DNA from: Streptomyces venezuelae | GTDB taxonomy: Bacteria > Actinomycetota > Actinomycetes > Streptomycetales > Streptomycetaceae | Assembly: GCF_008642375.1 (NCBI RefSeq) | Contig: NZ_CP029194.1 | Coordinates: 7,930,501-7,994,500 of the forward strand | Length of the DNA stretch: 64,000 nucleotides | Direction of reading: 5' to 3' | Shown: positions 34,004 to 43,764 of the stretch, piece by piece | Numbering within the stretch: position 1 is the first letter of the stretch | How the letters are laid out: every line of letters begins with the position of its first letter | Notes under the pieces: generated by a model | What the model saw: only the letters and a program-made list of their open reading frames with translations | Told to the model about the DNA's origin: nothing | Databases searched by the model: none | Made by a program: the position numbers and the translations under genes

Positions 34004-36693
34004 CATGGCTCCAGGTCGACGGCGTGCCGGTCGAACTGCCCGACGGATCCTCACTGCTCGACGCGGTACGTGCCACCGGATCCGAACTGCCCGCCCTCTG
34101 CCACGACGACCGTCTCCGGCCCGCCGGGTCCTGCCGGACCTGCCTGGTCCGAGCCGACGGCCGGACCGTCGCCGCCTGCGTCACGCCCGCACTGCCGGGC
34201 CTCACCGTCGACACCGCCGACGACGGCGTGCGGAACCTGCGCCGGGACGCGGTCGCCCTGATCGCCTCGGCGCTCCCGCCGCACGCCCTCGCCGACAGCG
34301 CGCACAGTGAACTGGCCGACGCGTGCCGGGCCTTGGGGATCCCCCGGAGCACGGCGGCCGGTGCTCCCACGCGCGGAAGCGACGAGAGTCATCCGTACGT
34401 CCATCTCGACCGCGACCTGTGCATCGCGTGCGGGCGCTGCGTCCGGATGTGCTCGGACGTCCAGGGCACCTTCGCGCTCACCCTCACCGGACGCGGTGCC
34501 GACACGGTCGTCGCCCCGGGTACCGGCGGCCCCTGGGCCGACTCCGACTGTGTGTCCTGCGGCGGCTGCGTCGACACCTGTCCCACGGGGGCGATCAGCC
34601 GGCCCGGCCCCGGCCAGGGCCTCACCTCGCGGCGAGTCCCCGGCGACCGCGTACGCACCACCTGCGGCTACTGCGGAGTCGGCTGCACCCTCGACGTCGT
34701 CGTCCGCGAGGATCGTGTCGCTGCCGTACTCCCCGCTCGGGACGGACCGGTCAACCGGGGCCACGCCTGCGTCAAGGGCCGCTTCGCGCACGGATACCTC
34801 GACTCCGCCGAACGTCTCACCGAGCCCCTGATCCGGGAGAACGGCGAACTGCGACCGGCGACCTGGGACGAGGCGGTGACCCGGATCGCCGACGGCCTGC
34901 GCGCGGCCGTCCTCCACAGTGGCCCCGACACGGTCGCCGCGATCTCCTCCGCCCGCGCCACCAACGAGGAGAACTACCTCGTCCAGAAGTTCCTGCGGAC
35001 CGTCATCGGCACCAACAACGTCGACAACTGCTCCCGCCTGTGCCATGCCCCTTCCGCCGCCGGCCTCAGCGCCTCCTTCGGACGAGCCGGCGGCACCGAC
35101 CCCTTCGACGACGTCGAGACCTCCGACTGCCTCATGGTCGTCGGCGCCAATCCTGTCGAGGCCCACCCCGTCGTCGGTGCCCGCCTCCTCCAGCGGGCAC
35201 TCGCGGGCGCCTCCCTGATCGTGGCCGACCCCCGAGCCGTGGGCCTCGCCCGCCATGCCGACGTGCACCTGCGTCCGCGCCCCGGTACGAACGTCGCCCT
35301 CTTCCACGGTCTCGCCCACGTCCTGGTCGACGAAGGCATGACCGACCCGGACTTCCTCCACGACCGGGCCACCGGACTGGACGGACTCACCGACCTGCTC
35401 GCCGACTACTCGCCCGAGCGCGCCGCCGAGATCACCGGCGTCCCCGCCGACGACATCAGGAAGGCCGCCCGGCTCTACGGCCGCGCGGAGCGGCCGGCCG
35501 TCCTGTACGGACTCGGCGTCACCGAGCACCTGCACGGCACCGACGGCGTCCGGACCCTGGCGAACCTCCCCATCCTGCGCGGAGCCGTCGGAGCCACCGG
35601 TCGCGGGTTCGGCATCAGCCCCCTGCGCGGCCAGAACAACGTCCAGGGCGCCTCCGACATGGGCGCCCTGCCCGACCTGCTCCCCGGCTACGGCCGCGTG
35701 ACCGACCCCGCGGCCCGCGCCCGTGCCGAAGCGGTGTGGGGCCGACCGGTCCCCGATCGGCCGGGTATGCGCATCCCCGAGATGTTCGCGGCGGCTCGCG
35801 AGGGCCGGCTGCGGGCGCTGTGGATCATCGGAGAGGACGTGTGCGCGACCGACCCCGACAGCCGGGGCGTGGCCGAGGCCCTCGACGTCTGCCCGCTCGT
35901 CGTGGTCAGCGAGCTCTTCCTCGGCGAGACCACCCACCACGCCGATGTCGTCCTGCCCGTGGCCTCCTGGCTGGAGAAGGACGGGACCTTCGTCAACTTC
36001 GACCGCCGCTTCCAGCGCGTACGACCAGCCGTGGCTCCGCCCGGTGCGGCGCGCTCCGACTTCGAGGCCGTGCACGCCGTCGCCGAGGCCCTCGGTGCCG
36101 ACCTCGACTGCCCCACCCCGGCAGCCGCTCTCGCCGAGTGCGGACGTGTGACACCTCTCTTCGCGGGTCTCTCGCACGAGCGGCTCGACCGGGAGGGGGC
36201 GGTGCCCTGGCCCTGCCCCGCACCGGACCGGCCGGGCGAAGCCACCCTGTACGCCGAGGAGTTCGCCACGCCCGACGGACGGGCCCATCTGTCGGCGGCC
36301 CCCTATCTACCGCCCGGCGAAGAACCGGATCACGACTACCCTCTGGTGCTCGTCACCGGGCGCCGTTGGGCCCACTACAACTCCGGGAGCATGACCCGGC
36401 GCGGCGGCAACCTCCTTCTCGACGCGTCCGACCGCCTGGACCTGCACCCGGAGGACTCCGCCCGGTTCGGCGTGCGGGACGGCACACCGGTCATCGTCGA
36501 GAGCCGTCACGGACAGGCGCGACTGGTCGCCCGCGTCGGAACGGCACTGGCACCCGGGCAGGTCTTCTGCGCGTTCCATTTCCCGGCCAGTGGCGTCAAC
36601 TCCCTCACCTCGGAGCACGCCGACACCGTGACCTCGTGTCCGGAGTACAAGGTCACGGCGGTACGGCTGCGTCCGGCGGCGCCCGAGAGCTGA
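34000..36693 (+). CDS. Formate dehydrogenase alpha subunit (Mo/W-bisPGD, FdsA-like)
   Basis: This 897-residue protein has, in order, an N-terminal [2Fe-2S] ferredoxin domain (LCHDDRLRPAGSCRTCLVRA), two 4Fe-4S motifs (CIACGRCVRMC and CVSCGGCVDTC), a further 4Fe-4S site (CGYCGVGC...C) and the MopB catalytic and C-terminal cofactor domains. The metal ligand position in NNVDNCSRLCHAPSAAG is Cys, not selenocysteine. It oxidises formate to CO2 in the cytoplasm; no Tat signal is present. It is coupled to the beta subunit. FdhD and cofactor genes are not nearby. The FDH assignment rests on the beta partner and the RLCHAPS motif. Confidence 0.88.
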   Translation: MTWLQVDGVPVELPDGSSLLDAVRATGSELPALCHDDRLRPAGSCRTCLVRADGRTVAACVTPALPGLTVDTADDGVRNLRRDAVALIASALPPHALADSAHSELADACRALGIPRSTAAGAPTRGSDESHPYVHLDRDLCIACGRCVRMCSDVQGTFALTLTGRGADTVVAPGTGGPWADSDCVSCGGCVDTCPTGAISRPGPGQGLTSRRVPGDRVRTTCGYCGVGCTLDVVVREDRVAAVLPARDGPVNRGHACVKGRFAHGYLDSAERLTEPLIRENGELRPATWDEAVTRIADGLRAAVLHSGPDTVAAISSARATNEENYLVQKFLRTVIGTNNVDNCSRLCHAPSAAGLSASFGRAGGTDPFDDVETSDCLMVVGANPVEAHPVVGARLLQRALAGASLIVADPRAVGLARHADVHLRPRPGTNVALFHGLAHVLVDEGMTDPDFLHDRATGLDGLTDLLADYSPERAAEITGVPADDIRKAARLYGRAERPAVLYGLGVTEHLHGTDGVRTLANLPILRGAVGATGRGFGISPLRGQNNVQGASDMGALPDLLPGYGRVTDPAARARAEAVWGRPVPDRPGMRIPEMFAAAREGRLRALWIIGEDVCATDPDSRGVAEALDVCPLVVVSELFLGETTHHADVVLPVASWLEKDGTFVNFDRRFQRVRPAVAPPGAARSDFEAVHAVAEALGADLDCPTPAAALAECGRVTPLFAGLSHERLDREGAVPWPCPAPDRPGEATLYAEEFATPDGRAHLSAAPYLPPGEEPDHDYPLVLVTGRRWAHYNSGSMTRRGGNLLLDASDRLDLHPEDSARFGVRDGTPVIVESRHGQARLVARVGTALAPGQVFCAFHFPASGVNSLTSEHADTVTSCPEYKVTAVRLRPAAPES

Positions 36694-36703
36694 CCGGCAC
36701 CGA

Positions 36704-37561
36704 TCAGTCGTGGGGAACGAGTGCCACGGGCACCGGGCTGTGGTGCAGGACGGCGTGGGCCACGCTGCCGATGTGCGCGCCGAGCGCCGATTGGCGGGAA
36801 CGCCGGCCCACCACCACGAGGGAGGCCTCCCGGGCGACCGCCACCAGTTCGAGTCCGGCCGATCCGACCGCCACGCGGGCGACCGCCTCGACGTCGGGAT
36901 ACTTCGCCCGCCAGGGTTCCAGCATGACCTCCACCGAACGCTTGATCTCCGGCACCATGGAGAGCCTGAAGTCCGGGACCATCGCGGGCCCCATTCCCGC
37001 GTGCAGCGGGAGCTGCTGTACGTACACGACGAGGATCCGCGTGTGCCGTCGCGCGGCTTCCTCGAAGGCGAAGCCCAGCACGGAGTCCACGGGCTGCCGC
37101 ACGTCGGCCCCGACCACGACAGGGCCTCGTGGAGTGCTCGCCGCGCTGACGGCCCGTACGAGCACGACAGGACGCTCGACGACGCCGGCGACCGTCAGGC
37201 CGACCGAGCCGAGCAGGTAGCCGGCCACGCTGCCGAGTGCCCGCGAGCCGAGAACGAGCAGATCGCTCTCCTCAGCCGCGGCGACCAGACCCGGAACGGG
37301 CCCCGAGGGCAGCACCCGGGAGGTCACCGACAGGCCGGGATGGCGCTCGCGCAGCTCACCGGCGGTGCGTGCCATCATCTCCCTGGCCCACCGTTCCTCG
37401 GACTCCCACTCCACGAGCGACAGAGCGGCCTCCGGTACCGGTTCCTTCGCATGTACCAGATGCACGTCCGTGCCGCGCAGCAGCGCCTCCTCGGCCGCCC
37501 ACTCCGCAGCGGCGTCGGCCTGCTCCGTACCGTCCAGGCCGACCACGATGCTCCGCGTCAT
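36704..37561 (-). CDS. Tandem universal stress protein
   Basis: The 285-residue protein has two USP domains. The first starts SIVVGLDGTEQADAAAEWA and has the ATP-type motif GSRALGSVAGYLLGSVG. The second starts VVVGADVRQPVDSVLGFA and has GRRSRQSALGAHIGSVAHAVL. The domain-two motif is degenerate, so one ATP per protomer is likely. Its ATG overlaps the stop of the upstream CBS-BON gene, making it the last gene of the 44438-to-36704 operon. GAGGAGG lies nine bases before the start. DosR-type USPs bind ATP and affect growth arrest. Confidence 0.9.
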   Translation of the reverse strand: MTRSIVVGLDGTEQADAAAEWAAEEALLRGTDVHLVHAKEPVPEAALSLVEWESEERWAREMMARTAGELRERHPGLSVTSRVLPSGPVPGLVAAAEESDLLVLGSRALGSVAGYLLGSVGLTVAGVVERPVVLVRAVSAASTPRGPVVVGADVRQPVDSVLGFAFEEAARRHTRILVVYVQQLPLHAGMGPAMVPDFRLSMVPEIKRSVEVMLEPWRAKYPDVEAVARVAVGSAGLELVAVAREASLVVVGRRSRQSALGAHIGSVAHAVLHHSPVPVALVPHD

Positions 37562-38241
37562 GATCGTCCACCTCCTCGTTCGATGTCGTCGACGTCGTAC
37601 GTGAGACGGGTGGAGGAGACCGAGACCACGCCGTCGACGGTCGCGCACATACGCTCGATCGCCGGGACCATGCCCCGGAAGGGCAGCCTGCCGCTGAGCT
37701 CCACCCGGCCGTCACGCACCTCGACGGCGAGGGCGGTCGGTCCGAGACGCAGCGTTTCACCGAGGACGTCCTCGACGATCTCCCTGCGGATGTCGTCGTC
37801 CTCACGGAGGAAGACGCCCAGCAGGTCGCGGCGGCTCACGATGCCCAGCAGGTGGTCGTCCGCGTCGACGACGACGAGCCGCTTCACCCTCTGGACCTCC
37901 ATGAGCCGTGCCGCCTCGGCCACGGTCCATGCCGGGCGGGCGCACACCGCGGGGGCGGACATCAGCTCTTCGGCCCGCGTTCCCTCGGCCTTCGTCCGTT
38001 CCCACGCCTCCAGGTCCGGAACGGCCGGCAGGCCACTCGGTGCGGCGGCCTGGTCGGCGGTCTTGCGCAGCAGATCGCCCTCCGACACCACCCCGACGAC
38101 CCGGCCGTCGCCCTCCACCACGGGTACGGCGGTCACCCGGTGCTGCGAGAGCGTGCGGGCGATCTCCTTGAACGGGGTGTCGCCGCGGACGCTCACCACC
38201 TCACGGGTCATCAGCTGGTCGATCCTGCGGTGGCGCATCAT
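37558..38241 (-). CDS. CBS-CBS-BON domain protein
   Basis: The 227-residue protein starts MMRHRRIDQLMTREVVSVRGD. Two CBS motifs follow, with a spacer loop (VVGVVSEGDLLRK and LLGIVSRRDLLGVFL), and then a C-terminal BON domain, VEVRDGRVELSGRLPFRGMVPAIERMC. CBS pairs bind adenosyl ligands such as AMP or ATP; BON domains usually associate with lipid or membrane. The gene overlaps the acyl carrier protein gene before it and the USP gene after it (ATGA in both cases). It is one of four CBS-BON paralogues in the island. Confidence 0.9.
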   Translation of the reverse strand: MMRHRRIDQLMTREVVSVRGDTPFKEIARTLSQHRVTAVPVVEGDGRVVGVVSEGDLLRKTADQAAAPSGLPAVPDLEAWERTKAEGTRAEELMSAPAVCARPAWTVAEAARLMEVQRVKRLVVVDADDHLLGIVSRRDLLGVFLREDDDIRREIVEDVLGETLRLGPTALAVEVRDGRVELSGRLPFRGMVPAIERMCATVDGVVSVSSTRLTYDVDDIERGGGRS

Positions 38242-38507
38242 CCGCTCCTTCCTTGTGCGGACGCACCGGCCTCGGCCACCAGGCGAGCGGCGCAGCCGTC
38301 CCAGGTGTCGAGGGCCGGGTAGTCGTCCTCGGTGAGTTCCGTTCCGCTGAGTTCGGCGAGAGCTTCGACGAACTCGAGGAAGTCCAGCGAATCCAGCTCG
38401 AACGTGTCACGCAGGGACACGCCGGGATCGAGCCCGGTGAAGTCGGCGTCGGGAACGACACGCTGCACGGCTTGCCGGACGAACGCCTTCGCCTCGTCGT
38501 GGTTCAC
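38238..38507 (-). CDS. Acyl carrier protein in the 2-oxoacid dehydrogenase operon
   Basis: The 89-residue acidic protein has the carrier-protein fold and the phosphopantetheine site ELDSLDFLEFVE (Ser about 39). The N-terminal helix is EAKAFVRQAVQRVVPDAD. The GTG start overlaps the E2 stop as GTGA, with GGAGGA just upstream. No ketosynthase or other fatty-acid or polyketide gene is near. An ACP directly after E1/E2 suggests that acyl groups made by the complex, or by the acetyl-CoA synthetase, are loaded on it. This partnership is inferred from gene order alone. Confidence 0.85.
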   Translation of the reverse strand: MNHDEAKAFVRQAVQRVVPDADFTGLDPGVSLRDTFELDSLDFLEFVEALAELSGTELTEDDYPALDTWDGCAARLVAEAGASAQGRSG

Positions 38508-39889
38508 AGTTCCTCCGGTCGTTGCAGGAGCCTGTCCATGGTGGTCAGGAGGCGCGCGCCGGTGGCGCCGTCGGCGGCTCGGTGGTCGGCGGACAGCGTG
38601 GCCGTCACGACGGGACGTACTCCCAGCAGGCCGTTCACGGCCACCGGCCGCTCGACGATCCGGCCGAGGCCGACGAGCGCGACCTGCGGCGGGTAGACGA
38701 CCCCGAACACGGCCTCGACGCCCTGGTCGCCGAGGTTCGTGACGGTGAGGCTGGGGTCGGCGGTCTCGGACGCCCGGAGCCGTCCGCCCCGCGTCCGCGC
38801 CACCAGGTCCCTGAGCGTGGCCATCATCTCGGCCACGGTGAGCGCGTCGGCGTGGGCGAGGGCCGGGGCGGCGAGGCCACCGCCCCGCAGGGAGACGGCG
38901 ACGCCCAGCCGTACGTCCTCCGCCGGGACGAAGTCGTCGTCGACCCAGTGCCCGTTGAGCTCGGGCACCTTCCGCGCCGCCAGCGCGACGGCCTTGAAGA
39001 GAAGTGCGGCGGGCACCAGACGGCCGGACAAGGGCAGTTCGTGGTTCCGGGCGTGCATCCACTCCAGGGCTGCTGCCATGTCCACGGTCGTGGAGAGGTA
39101 GAAGTGAGGGATCTCCCGCTTGGATCGGCTCATGAGCCGGGCGGTCGCCGCCCGTGCCACGTTCGGGACGGCCGGCCGCGCTGCGTCCCCGGCCGCTGTG
39201 GCGGAACGGACGTCCTCCGCACGGACGGTGCCGCCCCGACCCGTGCCGGTCACCTCGGCGATGTCGATGCCCAGTTCCGTGGCCAGCCGCCGCGCGAGCG
39301 GTGAGGACCTCACGCGCTGCGGAGCCTGACGCTCCCCGGCCGGGTCGTCGCTGTGCACCGGCCGCGGCGGCCGTGCCGTCGGCGTGGACGCCTCGGCCCC
39401 GCCTCGGCTCCGCTTCCGTCGCCCCGGCTCCGTGCCCTGCTGCCGCGCGGTCGCGGTGTGCGTGGGCTCGGAGAGGCCGGTGGTCTTGTCGTGCTCCGGT
39501 TTCGGCTCCGGTTCCGCGTGCTCCACGTCCGCGCGTGTGATCCTGCCTCCCGGTCCCGAACCATGGAGGGCGGCGAGGTCGACGTGCCGGTCCTGGGCGA
39601 GTCGGCGGACCAGGGGCGTCGACGGGGACAGGTCCGCTGTGGGCCTGCTTTCGGAAGTCGTGCCGATACGGGCCAGCGGGGTGCCCACCGGGACGGTGGT
39701 GCCCTCGTCGACGAGGAGGGTGTCGACCGTACCGCTCTCGAAGCACTCCACCTCGATCGCCGACTTGGCGGTCTCGACGACCGCGATGACGTCGCCGCGC
39801 GCCACCCGGTCGCCGGGATGTACCAGCCACTGGGACAGCGTGCCTTCCTCCATGTCGGCACCGAGGGAGGGCATGGTGAACTCGGCCAT
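38504..39889 (-). CDS. 2-oxoacid dehydrogenase E2 (dihydrolipoyl acyltransferase)
   Basis: The 461-residue protein has one lipoyl domain (about 1-77, lipoyl Lys in VETAKSAIEVE), two peripheral-subunit-binding domains (about 91-122 and 195-230: STPLVRRLAQDRHVDLAAL and SSPLARRLATELGIDIAEV) separated by a charged linker, and the acyltransferase core ending SADHRAADGATGARLL, whose His-x3-Asp-Gly is catalytic. Two binding domains are unusual, as most E2s have one. It lies one base after the E1 beta stop. There is no E3 gene in the operon, so dihydrolipoamide dehydrogenase must come from elsewhere. Confidence 0.9.
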   Translation of the reverse strand: MAEFTMPSLGADMEEGTLSQWLVHPGDRVARGDVIAVVETAKSAIEVECFESGTVDTLLVDEGTTVPVGTPLARIGTTSESRPTADLSPSTPLVRRLAQDRHVDLAALHGSGPGGRITRADVEHAEPEPKPEHDKTTGLSEPTHTATARQQGTEPGRRKRSRGGAEASTPTARPPRPVHSDDPAGERQAPQRVRSSPLARRLATELGIDIAEVTGTGRGGTVRAEDVRSATAAGDAARPAVPNVARAATARLMSRSKREIPHFYLSTTVDMAAALEWMHARNHELPLSGRLVPAALLFKAVALAARKVPELNGHWVDDDFVPAEDVRLGVAVSLRGGGLAAPALAHADALTVAEMMATLRDLVARTRGGRLRASETADPSLTVTNLGDQGVEAVFGVVYPPQVALVGLGRIVERPVAVNGLLGVRPVVTATLSADHRAADGATGARLLTTMDRLLQRPEEL

Positions 39890-39890
39890 G

Positions 39891-40901
39891 TCAGCTCACC
39901 ACCCGCCGTGCCGCCGCCGCGATCCCTGCCGGCTGGGGGAGTGCTGCCTCCTCCAGCCGGCGGGCGTACGGGATGGGGACCTCCGCGCTGCACACCCGTT
40001 CGACGGGCGCGTCGAGTTCGAAGAAGGCCTGCTCGCAGATGCGCGACTCGATCTCGGCGGACAGACTGCCGCTGCGCCAGCCCTCGTCGACCACGACGGC
40101 CCGGTGGGTCCGCCGGACGGAGCCGACGAACGTGGCGTCGTCCAGGGGCCGCAGCGTCCGCAGGTCGACGACCTCCGCGCTGATCCCCTCGCCCGCCAGT
40201 TCCTCCGCGGCTTCGAGGGCCTTGGACACGCAACCGCCGTACGCGACGACCGTGACGTCGGTTCCCTCGCGTCGGACCGCCGCGCGGTCCAGGTCGACCT
40301 GCTGGACGGCCGGGTCGAGCGTTCCGGCCGCGTTGTACAGGCTGCCGTGCTCGAAGAGGAGTACCGGGTCGGGGTCGTCCAGAGCGGCGGACAGCACATG
40401 GCGGGCGTCGTCGATCGTGGCCGGCGCCAGGACACGGAGACCCGGGATGTGCGCGTACCAGCCTTCGAGACTGTGGGAGTGCTGGGCGGCCAGCTGCCGT
40501 CCCGCACCCGTCGTCATGCGGATCACCAGCGGCACGCCGAGCTGTCCACCGGACATGTGGCGCAGGGTGGCGGCGTTGTTGAGAATCTGGTCGAGGGCCA
40601 GCAGGCTGAAGTTGACCGTCATGATCTCGACGACCGGCCTCATCCCGGCCAGGGCGGCGCCGATACCGGCTCCGACGAACGCGGACTCCGACAGAGGCGT
40701 GTCCCGGACACGATCGGGGCCGAACTCCTCCAGGAGACCGAGGCTCACCCCGAAGCAGCCGCCGTAGCGCCCCACGTCCTCACCCATCAGGAACACTCGG
40801 TCGTCCGAGGCCAGGGCCTCGCGCAGTCCCTCGCGCAGGGCCTCCCTGTATGTGGTGGTGTCGTCGTCGGGATGCGCCCGTGGTCGCGTACGCGTGCTCA
40901 T
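39891..40901 (-). CDS. 2-oxoacid dehydrogenase E1 beta subunit
   Basis: The 336-residue transketolase-type subunit has [41 protein letters not shown], a conserved [20 protein letters not shown] and the C-terminal half [18 protein letters not shown]. It resembles the beta subunits of pyruvate and acetoin dehydrogenases more than branched-chain enzymes. With E1 alpha it decarboxylates a 2-oxoacid or acetoin through ThDP. GAGGAGG lies seven bases before the ATG. It overlaps the E1 alpha stop by four bases. Confidence 0.9.
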   Translation of the reverse strand: MSTRTRPRAHPDDDTTTYREALREGLREALASDDRVFLMGEDVGRYGGCFGVSLGLLEEFGPDRVRDTPLSESAFVGAGIGAALAGMRPVVEIMTVNFSLLALDQILNNAATLRHMSGGQLGVPLVIRMTTGAGRQLAAQHSHSLEGWYAHIPGLRVLAPATIDDARHVLSAALDDPDPVLLFEHGSLYNAAGTLDPAVQQVDLDRAAVRREGTDVTVVAYGGCVSKALEAAEELAGEGISAEVVDLRTLRPLDDATFVGSVRRTHRAVVVDEGWRSGSLSAEIESRICEQAFFELDAPVERVCSAEVPIPYARRLEEAALPQPAGIAAAARRVVS

Positions 40902-41962
40902 GCCCGAGCCTCCTCGTGTCGGCCTGTGACATGGAGCAGCAGATCCTCGGCCGGTTCCTCGGGGGCCCGTTCGGCCGCCCGGACGGCGTGATCGATCTCC
41001 TCGGCGACCTGGTGCTCCAAGTCCTCCAGCGCGGCGGCGTCGAGGAGTCCGGCCGCACGCATGCCGTCGGCGAGGCCGGTGACCGGGTCGTGCCGCTTCC
41101 ACTCCTCGATCTCGCCCTTCGGCCGATAGCGGTCCGGGTCGTACATGGAGTGCGCTCGGAACCGATACGTCCGCATCTCCAGGAAATGGGGTCCGTTGCC
41201 TGCTCGAACGGACTCGACCGCCCCGCGCGTGGCCTTCTCCACGGCGTGCACGTCCATGCCGTCGACCGCCCAGGCCGCCATACCGTACGACGCCGCCCGC
41301 ATCGCCAGGTCCGTCTGGGCGTGTTCGCGGGCGAGGGCCGTTCCCATCGCGTACAGGTTGTTCTCACAGACGAAGAGCACCGGAAGCCCCCAGAGCGCCG
41401 CCAGATTGGCGGTCTCGTGGAACTCGCCTTCGGCGAAGGCCCCGTCCCCGAAGAAGCAGCAGGTGACCCTCGGCTCGCCGCGCAACCGGTCGGCGAGCGC
41501 CAGCCCCGCCGCGAGCGGCAGTCCGCCGCCCACGATGGCGTTTCCGCCATAGAAGCGGCGGTCTGCGTCGAAGAGGTGCATGGAGCCACCCCTGCCATGA
41601 CTGCAGCCGGTGGTCCTCCCGTACATCTCCGCCATTACGGCCTCGGGCGGTATCCCACGCGCCAGCGCGTGGCCGTGCTCGCGGTACGTGGAGACGACCG
41701 CGTCCGCCTCGTCGAGCGCCTGGTGCACGCCGACCGCCACCGCTTCCTCGCCGATGTAGAGGTGCACGAAGCCCCGGATCGTCGCTGCGCTGTACAGCTC
41801 GACGCACCGTTCCTCGAACCGCCGGATGAGCAGCATCCGCCGCAGCAGGTCCAGATCGTGGGCCGCCGCAGGAGTGCGGGAGGGCGTCGCGGGTCCGTGT
41901 GCGCGACGGGGGCGCTTCGTCTGCGATGTCCCGGCGGACGTACCGCCGTGTGCGGTAGCCAT
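40898..41962 (-). CDS. 2-oxoacid (pyruvate/acetoin-type) dehydrogenase E1 alpha subunit
   Basis: The 354-residue protein has the ThDP motif [49 protein letters not shown] and the phosphorylation-loop region [22 protein letters not shown] 35-residue basic, disordered N-terminus precedes it. The combination is that of PdhA/AcoA. ATG 41962 follows AAGGAG by five bases and overlaps the synthetase stop as TGATG; a GTG sits one codon earlier. The adjacent acetyl-CoA synthetase would fit a complex making or sharing acetyl groups. Confidence 0.9.
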   Translation of the reverse strand: MATAHGGTSAGTSQTKRPRRAHGPATPSRTPAAAHDLDLLRRMLLIRRFEERCVELYSAATIRGFVHLYIGEEAVAVGVHQALDEADAVVSTYREHGHALARGIPPEAVMAEMYGRTTGCSHGRGGSMHLFDADRRFYGGNAIVGGGLPLAAGLALADRLRGEPRVTCCFFGDGAFAEGEFHETANLAALWGLPVLFVCENNLYAMGTALAREHAQTDLAMRAASYGMAAWAVDGMDVHAVEKATRGAVESVRAGNGPHFLEMRTYRFRAHSMYDPDRYRPKGEIEEWKRHDPVTGLADGMRAAGLLDAAALEDLEHQVAEEIDHAVRAAERAPEEPAEDLLLHVTGRHEEARA

Positions 41963-43764
41963 CACGGCTCCTTGTCGGAGAGCCCGGCCGTTCCGGCCGG
42001 TTCGGGCGACTCCAGCGTCGACACATCGCCCTCGGACAGGCCCAGTTCGCGGGCCCGCAGCAGGCGGCGCATCACCTTGCCGCTGCGGGTGTGCGGCAGA
42101 TCCTCGACGAACTCGATCTCCCGGGGCGCGACGGCCGGGCCGAGGTGCCGTCGGGCGAACGCCAGGACGTCGCGCCGTAGTTCGGCGTCGGGCGGATACT
42201 CGGGACGAGGCAGCACGAACGCCTTGACGATCGTGCCGGCCAGCGGGTCAGGGCGTCCGATGACCCCGGCCTCGGCGACCGCCGGATGCTCCATGAGGGC
42301 GCTCTCCACCTCGAACGGCCCGATGAGGTGCCCCGCGGACTTGATGACGTCGTCGGCGCGGCCCACGAACCAGTACCAGCCGTCGGTGTCGCGGCTGACG
42401 AGGTCGCCGGTCAGGTACCAGCCGTCCGCGAAGCACGCCTCGTAACGGTGCGGTTCGTGGAGGTAGCCGCGGAACATGGACGGCCAGCCGGCCCGAAGGG
42501 CGAGTTCGCCCTGGGAGCCCGGCTCCTGGAGGACCTGGACGTGCCCGCCGGTGACCGCGGCGCGGCCGTCCTCACCGCAGGCCAGTACGGCGGCCTCGAC
42601 TCCGGGAACCGGTCGGCCCATCGAGCCGGGTCGCACGGGATCAGCCGCGAAGTTGGCGATCATGATGGCACCGGTCTCGGTCTGCCACCAGGTGTCGTGG
42701 ACGGGCATCCCGAGCGCCTTCCGGCCCCAGTGCACAGCCTCGGGGTTCAATGGCTCTCCGACGCTCGCGACGAACCGAAGCGATGAGAGGTCGTGCCGCG
42801 CGAGGGGTGTCGGCTCACCGCCGCGCGGTGCGGCCCGCATGAGCATGCGGAGCGCGGTGGGCGCGGTGTACCAGACGGTGACGTGCTGGTCGGCGAGGAT
42901 CCCGTACCAGCGGGTAGGGGAGAAGTCCCCTTCGTCGACGACGGTCGTCACGCCGTGGGTGAGCGGGGCGATGATGCCGTACGACATGCCGGTGACCCAG
43001 CCGGGGTCTGCGGTGCACCAGAAGACGTCGCCTTCGTGCAGGTCCAGGGCGTAGGCGGCGGTGACGTGATGGGCGAGGACCGCCTCGTGCACGTGTACCG
43101 CACCCTTGGGGGTGCCTGTGGTGCCGCTGGTGAAGTGCAGCAGCGCCGGATCCGCGGGATCGGTCGGTCCGACCGGGTACGTGTTCGGCGCGGCGGCCGC
43201 GAGCGCGGGGAAGGAGAGGGTGTCCGGGGGCGGGTCGGCCCCGGGGTCGAGAAGCAGGACGTACCGCAGGTGAGGGAGGCGGGACCGTACCGGGGCCACC
43301 TTGCGCTCGTACAGCTCGCGGGTCGTGACGAGCGCACGGGCGCCGCCCAGTTCCATGCGCAGGGCGACGGGTTCGGGACCGAAGGCAGTGAACAGGGGGC
43401 ACAGGACTCGTCCGGCCCGCAGTGTTCCCAGGACGGTGCTGTACAGCTCGAACCGGCGGCCGAGGAGGGTGAACACCCGCTCCCCGCGTTCCACACCGAG
43501 CGTCTCCAGTACGTGCGCGAAGCGGGAGCTCTCGGCCGCGAGCGAGGCGAAGGTCACCGTCCGAACGGATCCGTCGCGGGCGACGCAGCGCAGCGCGTCC
43601 CGTTCCCCGTGACCCTCGCGCAGGTGCCGGTCGACCGCCTCGTACCCGATGTTGACGCCGCCGTCCGGCAGCCCGGCGAGCCGCGCACGCTCGCGCCGCC
43701 AGGAGAACGTGTCCCGGGCACTCTCGTAGTCGGGCATGACCGGGGCCACCCACAGGGCCTTCAT
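41962..43764 (-). CDS. Acetyl-CoA synthetase-like AMP-forming ligase
   Basis: This 600-residue ANL-family enzyme has the P-loop [16 protein letters not shown], substrate region [26 protein letters not shown] (typical of acetyl-CoA synthetases), [31 protein letters not shown] split into its A8 motif, and the catalytic Lys in [14 protein letters not shown]. It activates acetate or a short acid to acyl-AMP and acyl-CoA. The length is shorter than the 650-residue AcsA standard, like the Bacillus AcsA group. ATGA overlap joins it to the CBS-BON gene in front. The Lys suggests control by lysine acetylation as in Acs, but that is not shown. Confidence 0.88.
   Translation of the reverse strand: MKALWVAPVMPDYESARDTFSWRRERARLAGLPDGGVNIGYEAVDRHLREGHGERDALRCVARDGSVRTVTFASLAAESSRFAHVLETLGVERGERVFTLLGRRFELYSTVLGTLRAGRVLCPLFTAFGPEPVALRMELGGARALVTTRELYERKVAPVRSRLPHLRYVLLLDPGADPPPDTLSFPALAAAAPNTYPVGPTDPADPALLHFTSGTTGTPKGAVHVHEAVLAHHVTAAYALDLHEGDVFWCTADPGWVTGMSYGIIAPLTHGVTTVVDEGDFSPTRWYGILADQHVTVWYTAPTALRMLMRAAPRGGEPTPLARHDLSSLRFVASVGEPLNPEAVHWGRKALGMPVHDTWWQTETGAIMIANFAADPVRPGSMGRPVPGVEAAVLACGEDGRAAVTGGHVQVLQEPGSQGELALRAGWPSMFRGYLHEPHRYEACFADGWYLTGDLVSRDTDGWYWFVGRADDVIKSAGHLIGPFEVESALMEHPAVAEAGVIGRPDPLAGTIVKAFVLPRPEYPPDAELRRDVLAFARRHLGPAVAPREIEFVEDLPHTRSGKVMRRLLRARELGLSEGDVSTLESPEPAGTAGLSDKEP

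Noticed and set aside
34051-36288. A 745-codon open frame on the minus strand
   Set aside because: It is the shadow of the formate dehydrogenase alpha subunit and is Gly/Val/Asp-rich without domains.
34000-36693. Selenocysteine in the formate dehydrogenase
   Set aside because: The metal-ligand position reads Cys (RLCHAPS) and there is no in-frame TGA.
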